The position numbers were made by a program, and so were the translations under genes. Shown here in pieces: positions 59,916-64,000 of a stretch of DNA of 64,000 nt. The stretch lies in contig CAZNQD010000006.1 in NCBI GenBank assembly GCA_964575345.1, positions 6,965-70,964 of the forward strand, written 5' to 3'. The notes beneath the pieces are model-generated. The model did no database searches, had not been told where the DNA came from, and saw only the letters and a list, made by a program, of their open reading frames with translations. Position 1 is the first letter of the stretch. Every line of letters starts with the position of its first letter. The stretch is from UBA1402 sp964575345. Its GTDB lineage: Bacteria; Bacteroidota; Bacteroidia; Bacteroidales; UBA1402.

Positions 59916-60829
59916 TAAAGATAGATAGAAGCAAAACGGGTTTAAGGCTTATAGCGCTGATAGCCATAACAATAATTGCCCTTTTTTTGAGCCCCTTACT
60001 ACTCAGCTTTTTTTTACTACTCAGCCGCGGTTTGAGCTTTGAAGAGCTTAGTTCTGAATTGGGCACACAAATGAGCAATCCTTCTTTTCTTTTGTTGATG
60101 CAAGGCCTGCAAACGCTCCTGGTGTTTATTCTTCCTCCTTTTTTGTTAAATTATTGGTACGACGAAAAAAACAGCACTTTTTTAAAGTTGGTCAAAGCTA
60201 AACCCCTGGATATTTTATTGGCCGTATTCAGCATTTTGGCTGCTATACCGCTGATTAATTTTTTGGTAAGTTGGAATCAGGACATACAACTGCCCTCCTT
60301 TTTAGCGGGTGTAGAAAAATGGATGAGGGCTGCCGAAGATAGTGCAGAACGTGCTACGGAATTGATGTTACAGAGCAATTCCCCGGTCGATCTGCTGTGG
60401 CAGTTGCTGGTAATAGCTATTATGGCGGGTTTTGGAGAAGAAATACTTTTTAGGGGGACTTTGCAAAGCATCTTTTCTTCTAAGGGAAGAATTCAGTTGG
60501 CTATCTGGATGACTGCCATAGTCTTCAGTTCTATACATCTGCAGTTTTACGGCTTCATACCGCGTTTGTTGCTGGGAGCCTGGTTTGGCTACCTGCTTTT
60601 TTGGTCCGGATCGATCTGGGTTCCTGTTGCGGCTCATTTTGCAAACAATGCTATTTCCATAGCGTTTCATTATGCCGAAAAAAACAATTACCTGGCTGCT
60701 GATCCCGAACTGTTGGGTGTCGGGAAATACGCCTGGCAACTTATTCCTTCCTTACTGCTGTTGACGGCATGCGGCCTGTTTTTTTACCTGCGTTATAAAA
60801 AATCGACATTAAAAAAGAATCATGTATAA
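59912..60829 (+). CDS. CPBP-family intramembrane protease
   Basis: 305 residues with about eight membrane spans (LIALIAITIIALFLSPLLLSF first). The Abi/CPBP motifs are intact: GFGEEILFRGTL (EExxxR), FSSIHLQFYGFIPR (first His motif) and AAHFANNAISIAFH (second His motif). These form the glutamate/histidine active site of CAAX-protease-like (Rce1-related) enzymes. The substrate is unknown. It overlaps the next gene by eight bases (ATGTATAA), so the two are probably co-translated. Confidence 0.86.
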   Translation: MIKIDRSKTGLRLIALIAITIIALFLSPLLLSFFLLLSRGLSFEELSSELGTQMSNPSFLLLMQGLQTLLVFILPPFLLNYWYDEKNSTFLKLVKAKPLDILLAVFSILAAIPLINFLVSWNQDIQLPSFLAGVEKWMRAAEDSAERATELMLQSNSPVDLLWQLLVIAIMAGFGEEILFRGTLQSIFSSKGRIQLAIWMTAIVFSSIHLQFYGFIPRLLLGAWFGYLLFWSGSIWVPVAAHFANNAISIAFHYAEKNNYLAADPELLGVGKYAWQLIPSLLLLTACGLFFYLRYKKSTLKKNHV

Positions 60830-62294
60830 AATTCTGTTGAGAGAAAACTCCCGAACGAGAGTTATTCAGACTCCGGGCCAACAGAGCCTGCTGGAGATTC
60901 TCCGAAACGAGGGTAATTCTGTCTATGCTCCCTGCGGAGGAAAAGGTCGTTGCGGTAAATGTTTGGTCGATATCAAAGGAGAGGGGAAGGTGCTGGCCTG
61001 TAATTATTATCCTGCCGGTGATGTCGAAGTGGTTTTGCCCGCTAAAGATGAAGCGCAGATACTCACCACTCAAACAGCTTATCTCGAAGATTTTCCGCCC
61101 GTACACAGCCGGCAATTGTTACACCCCGATGCCTACGGGGCGTCCATAGACCTGGGTACCACCACGGTGGTTTGTTATTTTGTTCATTTAGCCAGCGGGC
61201 GAATTGTAAAGATCAGCTCATGGATGAATCCGCAAAAGGCCTACGGAGCCGATGTGATTTCCAGAATCAGTTATTGCCAGGAAAATTCCGCCGGGCTCAA
61301 AATGCTTCAAACAATTTTGACAGAATCGATTAATAAAGAATTTGAAAGCTTCCTGTCCGAGATGAAAGCCGGCAGTCAGCAAATGCAGGAAATGGTGGTT
61401 GCCGGCAATACAACCATGCTGCATATTTTGCTGGGATACGATCCTGAACCTCTGGCTTTGGCGCCTTTTACTCCGGCTTTTACAGCTCAACAGGTTCTTT
61501 TGGGAGGTCAAACTGCTTTTTTAATGCATCCCCTGGGGCATTTAATTACCCTGCCCTGCCTTTCGGCTTATGTCGGCGCCGATATAGTCGCCGGCCTGGC
61601 TGTGCTGAAAGCATCTCAGCAAAAGTATCTTTTTCTGGACATTGGAACCAACGGAGAAATTGCCCTGGTCAAAGGGAAGGAGATATATACCTGTGCCACG
61701 GCTGCAGGCCCCGCTTTCGAAGGCGCCGGCCTGAGTTGCGGGATGCCCGCACTGAAGGGAGCCATTGCTGCTTTTGAAAGTCCCTCAAATTACAAAGTCA
61801 TTGGAGATATCATGCCTACGGGTATTTGCGGTTCCGGAGCCATCGATGTGGTCGCCTGGCTGTGGCGTAATAATTTAATGGACGAGAGCGGATTGATTCA
61901 ACAGAATTTTGAAATTTCCCCCGGTGTACGGATAACTCAGGCTGATATCCGGGAAATTCAGCTGGCAAAATCGGCCATTTATTCAGGAATTAAAACTTTA
62001 CTGAAGCGTGCCGGCCTGGGTTTTGAAGAATTGGAAGCTTTGTTTCTGGCCGGTGGCCTGGGCAATTATATTCATATACCCTCGGCTGTTGAAATTGGAC
62101 TGCTCCCGGCCGAACTCAGGGATAAAACTTTCGCGGTGGGCAACAGTGCCGGTATTGGTGCTTTGCAGTTTCTTCGTTCTGAGGTGTTTGCCACCAAGGT
62201 GGACAGGGTGGTTCAACAATCACAATACATAGAATTGTCCGACGACGAAGATTTTGTCCTGGAGTTTGCCATGAATATGGATTTTTTGAAATAA
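60822..62294 (+). CDS. Ferredoxin-ASKHA protein, RACo-like corrinoid reductive activator family (DUF4445)
   Basis: 490 residues. N-terminal [2Fe-2S] domain with Cys38, Cys44, Cys47 and Cys60 (CGGKGRCGKCLVDI). From about residue 107 an ASKHA ATPase: GASIDLGTTTVVCYFV, LDIGTNGEIAL, AAGPAFEGAGLSCGM and the closing LAGGLGNYIHIPSAVEIGL. Homologues (RACo) reductively reactivate Co(II) corrinoid proteins with ATP hydrolysis. At 490 residues it is shorter than the roughly 600-residue RACo, consistent with a missing linker. No corrinoid or methyltransferase gene is beside it. It overlaps the CPBP gene by eight bases. Confidence 0.86.
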   Translation: MYKILLRENSRTRVIQTPGQQSLLEILRNEGNSVYAPCGGKGRCGKCLVDIKGEGKVLACNYYPAGDVEVVLPAKDEAQILTTQTAYLEDFPPVHSRQLLHPDAYGASIDLGTTTVVCYFVHLASGRIVKISSWMNPQKAYGADVISRISYCQENSAGLKMLQTILTESINKEFESFLSEMKAGSQQMQEMVVAGNTTMLHILLGYDPEPLALAPFTPAFTAQQVLLGGQTAFLMHPLGHLITLPCLSAYVGADIVAGLAVLKASQQKYLFLDIGTNGEIALVKGKEIYTCATAAGPAFEGAGLSCGMPALKGAIAAFESPSNYKVIGDIMPTGICGSGAIDVVAWLWRNNLMDESGLIQQNFEISPGVRITQADIREIQLAKSAIYSGIKTLLKRAGLGFEELEALFLAGGLGNYIHIPSAVEIGLLPAELRDKTFAVGNSAGIGALQFLRSEVFATKVDRVVQQSQYIELSDDEDFVLEFAMNMDFLK

Positions 62295-62341
62295 TTCAAA
62301 AAATAAAGCCCTTAAGATTTGCTTATTTTGCGTAAGTGAAT

Positions 62342-62349
62342 GACTTTTG
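62342..62349 (+). promoter_or_regulatory. Possible -7 box for glutamine synthetase
   Basis: GACTTTTG, one mismatch from TAnnTTTG, 25 bp before the ATG at 62375. The weaker TATTTTG stretch at 62324-62330 is another candidate. Confidence 0.3.
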
Positions 62350-62374
62350 CACTTTTTTAATTCAATCTGATTCG

Positions 62375-63877
62375 ATGAAAGATTACAGAATCTCGATGAA
62401 CCCCAACGATCTGGTTCAATTTTTAAACAAGCCCGCACAAGACTTTACCCGTAATGATATTTTGAGGTTTTGCGAAGAAAGGCAGATCAAAATGCTCAAT
62501 TTTCGCTATGTGGCCGAAGATGGCCGTTTGAAAACCTTGAATTTTGTAATCAATTCCAGGGAGTATCTGGAAACGATTCTGACCCGCGGTGAGCGGGTAG
62601 ACGGCAGCAGTTTGTTTTCTTTTATCGAATCGGGCAGTAGCGATCTCTACGTGATTCCACGCTATCGTACGGCTTTTGTGAATCCTTTTGCATCGGTTCC
62701 CACCCTGGATATTTTCTGTTCTTTTTACAACAATAACGGTCGGCCTCTCGAAAGTGATCCTTATACCATTTTACATAAGGCCGATCAGTTTTTTACCAAT
62801 AAAACCGGCAGTCGTTTTATGGCATTGGGAGAGTTGGAATATTATGTAATTGCTCCGGCCGGAGGTTTGTATCCCGGCGTAGATCAAAAAGGTTACCACG
62901 CCAGTGAGCCTTTTGCCAAATACGAGTTTATTCGCAACGAGGCTTTGCAGATGATAGCCAGAGCGGGCGGCAATATAAAATACGGACATTCCGAGGTGGG
63001 TTGTTTTACTCAGGGAGAAACCTATTATGAACAACACGAAATTGAGTTTTTGCCCTGTACGGTCGAAAAAGCAGCCGAACAACTGGTTCTGGCCAAATGG
63101 ATACTGCGTATGCTGGGAAACAAATACGGCGTCAGCATCAGTTATGCTCCCAAGATTACCGAAGGCAAAGCCGGCAGCGGATTGCATTTTCACATGATGC
63201 TCGAAAAAGACGGAAAAAACCTTGTCGCCGAAAAGGGGGAACTGAGTGATATTGCCCGCAAAATGATAGCCGGCATTTTGGATTTGAGCGATGCCATCAC
63301 GGCTTTTGGCAACACCATCCCTACTTCTTATTTCAGATTGGTGCCCAATCAGGAAGCGCCTACCCGTATTTGCTGGGGCGACCGCAACCGTTCGGTAGTG
63401 GTGCGTGTGCCTCTGGGCTGGACGGGAGCCGAACAAATGGTCTTTGATGCCAATCCCTCAGAATCGGAGCCTTTACCTGCCTCGGAATCTAAGCAAACTT
63501 TTGAGTATCGGGTGTCCGACGGTTCGGCCGACATTTTCCTGACCCTGGCTGCTTTGATTGTTGCCTCCCTTCATGGAATCAGTCGGCCGGATGCGCTGGA
63601 ACTGGCCGAACAGCTTTATGTGGACATAAATATCTTCAAACCGGAACACAGAGAAAAAATGCAGTCCTTAGAACAGTTGCCGCTGTGTTGTGCCGATTCG
63701 GCCGAAGCCTTGAAACAAAAACGAGACTTTTTTGAAGAAAACCATATCTTTCCGGCCGGCCTCATAGACAGCCAGATCAAAAAATTGCAGGCATATAACG
63801 ATAAGGGCCTGTCCGAGAAATTGTTCGGTAAACAGGATATCCTCAAATTGGTAGAGCAGTTTTTGCACATCGGCTGA
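62375..63877 (+). CDS. glnA: Glutamine synthetase (type I-like)
   Basis: 500 residues from the ATG at 62375 (MKDYRISMNPNDL). Metal/substrate motifs: ALGELEYYVIAP (first Glu pair), EQHEIEFLPC, KAGSGLHFHMMLEKDG and EAPTRICWGDRNRSVVVRVP. It matches a 500-residue glutamine synthetase that I recall from Bacteroides, distinct from the long GSIII of this phylum. It joins ammonium to glutamate using ATP. I see no clear adenylylation tyrosine loop. The GTG at 62336 is an unlikely start because a -7 candidate lies just downstream of it. Confidence 0.9.
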   Translation: MKDYRISMNPNDLVQFLNKPAQDFTRNDILRFCEERQIKMLNFRYVAEDGRLKTLNFVINSREYLETILTRGERVDGSSLFSFIESGSSDLYVIPRYRTAFVNPFASVPTLDIFCSFYNNNGRPLESDPYTILHKADQFFTNKTGSRFMALGELEYYVIAPAGGLYPGVDQKGYHASEPFAKYEFIRNEALQMIARAGGNIKYGHSEVGCFTQGETYYEQHEIEFLPCTVEKAAEQLVLAKWILRMLGNKYGVSISYAPKITEGKAGSGLHFHMMLEKDGKNLVAEKGELSDIARKMIAGILDLSDAITAFGNTIPTSYFRLVPNQEAPTRICWGDRNRSVVVRVPLGWTGAEQMVFDANPSESEPLPASESKQTFEYRVSDGSADIFLTLAALIVASLHGISRPDALELAEQLYVDINIFKPEHREKMQSLEQLPLCCADSAEALKQKRDFFEENHIFPAGLIDSQIKKLQAYNDKGLSEKLFGKQDILKLVEQFLHIG

Positions 63878-63946
63878 TCAGCCCTGCAAACAACTGCTTT
63901 TACCATCCGAAAAGCCTTGTTTACAGATAAGAAGATGCCATCGTTT

Positions 63947-64000
63947 TCAGAGGAACAAATTCAGTCCGGCCGAATCGGTTTTTTCCAGGTAAGTGGCCAC
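63947..64000 (-). CDS. C-terminal end of a minus-strand gene (cut by window edge)
   Basis: On the minus strand the last 54 bases read VATYLEKTDSAGLNLFL followed by TGA (63947-63949). The composition looks coding and no plus-strand frame seems better, but 17 residues are too few to name a family. The gap 63878-63946 has no other feature that I can support. Confidence 0.35.
   Translation of the reverse strand: MATYLEKTDSAGLNLFL

Noticed and set aside
1..64000. Prophage, IS element, integron, CRISPR-cas or toxin-antitoxin system
   Set aside because: No transposase, integrase, phage structural gene, cas gene or TA-like pair was recognised in any frame.

Overview
The window reads as a chromosomal segment of a Bacteroidota genome, most likely order Bacteroidales. 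Supporting signs are promoters of the TAnnTTTG type (several with a TTTG element exactly 19 bp upstream), gene families typical of the phylum (YfhO-type membrane protein, OstA-like protein, tandem parvulins, PEP/pyruvate-binding protein with a receiver-like N-terminus, DUF2148 protein) and LPS genes. Two 100-N runs show that it is a draft or metagenome assembly. Nearly all genes are core or envelope genes. I see no prophage, insertion sequence, CRISPR array, toxin-antitoxin pair or recognisable defence island.

Layout. 1-4454: edge-truncated PEP/pyruvate-binding protein (-), THUMP-like methyltransferase and DUF2148 protein (+), MsbA-like ABC exporter (-), then tRNA-Val (-) with its own promoter and terminator. 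4804-11959 (+): purB, a repeat-extended rRNA pseudouridine synthase interrupted by an assembly gap, asnS, rnz and a GHL10-type glycosidase. 11960-16733 (-): purL followed by two overlapping half-size chromate-transporter genes. 16834-28973: mostly plus-strand metabolism and envelope genes (CBM9-like protein, rfbD, GH105 lipoprotein, mdh, SPOR protein, folE, 2-hydroxyacid dehydrogenase, gltX, waaA), with a metallo-hydrolase and a PgpH-like HD protein on the minus strand.

28974-44046 is a surface-polysaccharide region. A flippase (-) diverges from a GT2 and a UDP-glucuronate decarboxylase (+). These converge on a long minus-strand row that begins with ahcY and continues through an FkbM methyltransferase, a glycosyltransferase, an MptE-like protein (split only by a false gap), a second methyltransferase, two glycosyltransferases, a YfhO membrane protein, a GT2 and a third methyltransferase. 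Placing ahcY first would let the cell clear the S-adenosylhomocysteine made by the three methyltransferases.

44318-59747 (-) is a tightly packed proteostasis and envelope-assembly block: tig, clpP, clpX, recQ, three SurA/PpiD-type periplasmic proteins, an OstA/LptA-like protein, a small membrane protein, mutL and an RNase R homologue that lacks both cold-shock domains. From 59912 the plus strand carries a CPBP protease, a ferredoxin-ASKHA (RACo-like) protein and a glutamine synthetase, then the edge.

The observations most worth checking are the RNase R domain loss, the false gap with an exact 55-bp contig overlap, the Arg-rich 13/19-residue repeat extension on the pseudouridine synthase, the orphan RACo-like protein, the ahcY-led glycan methylation cluster, and MutL without endonuclease motifs. 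I did not find a clearly undescribed multi-gene system.
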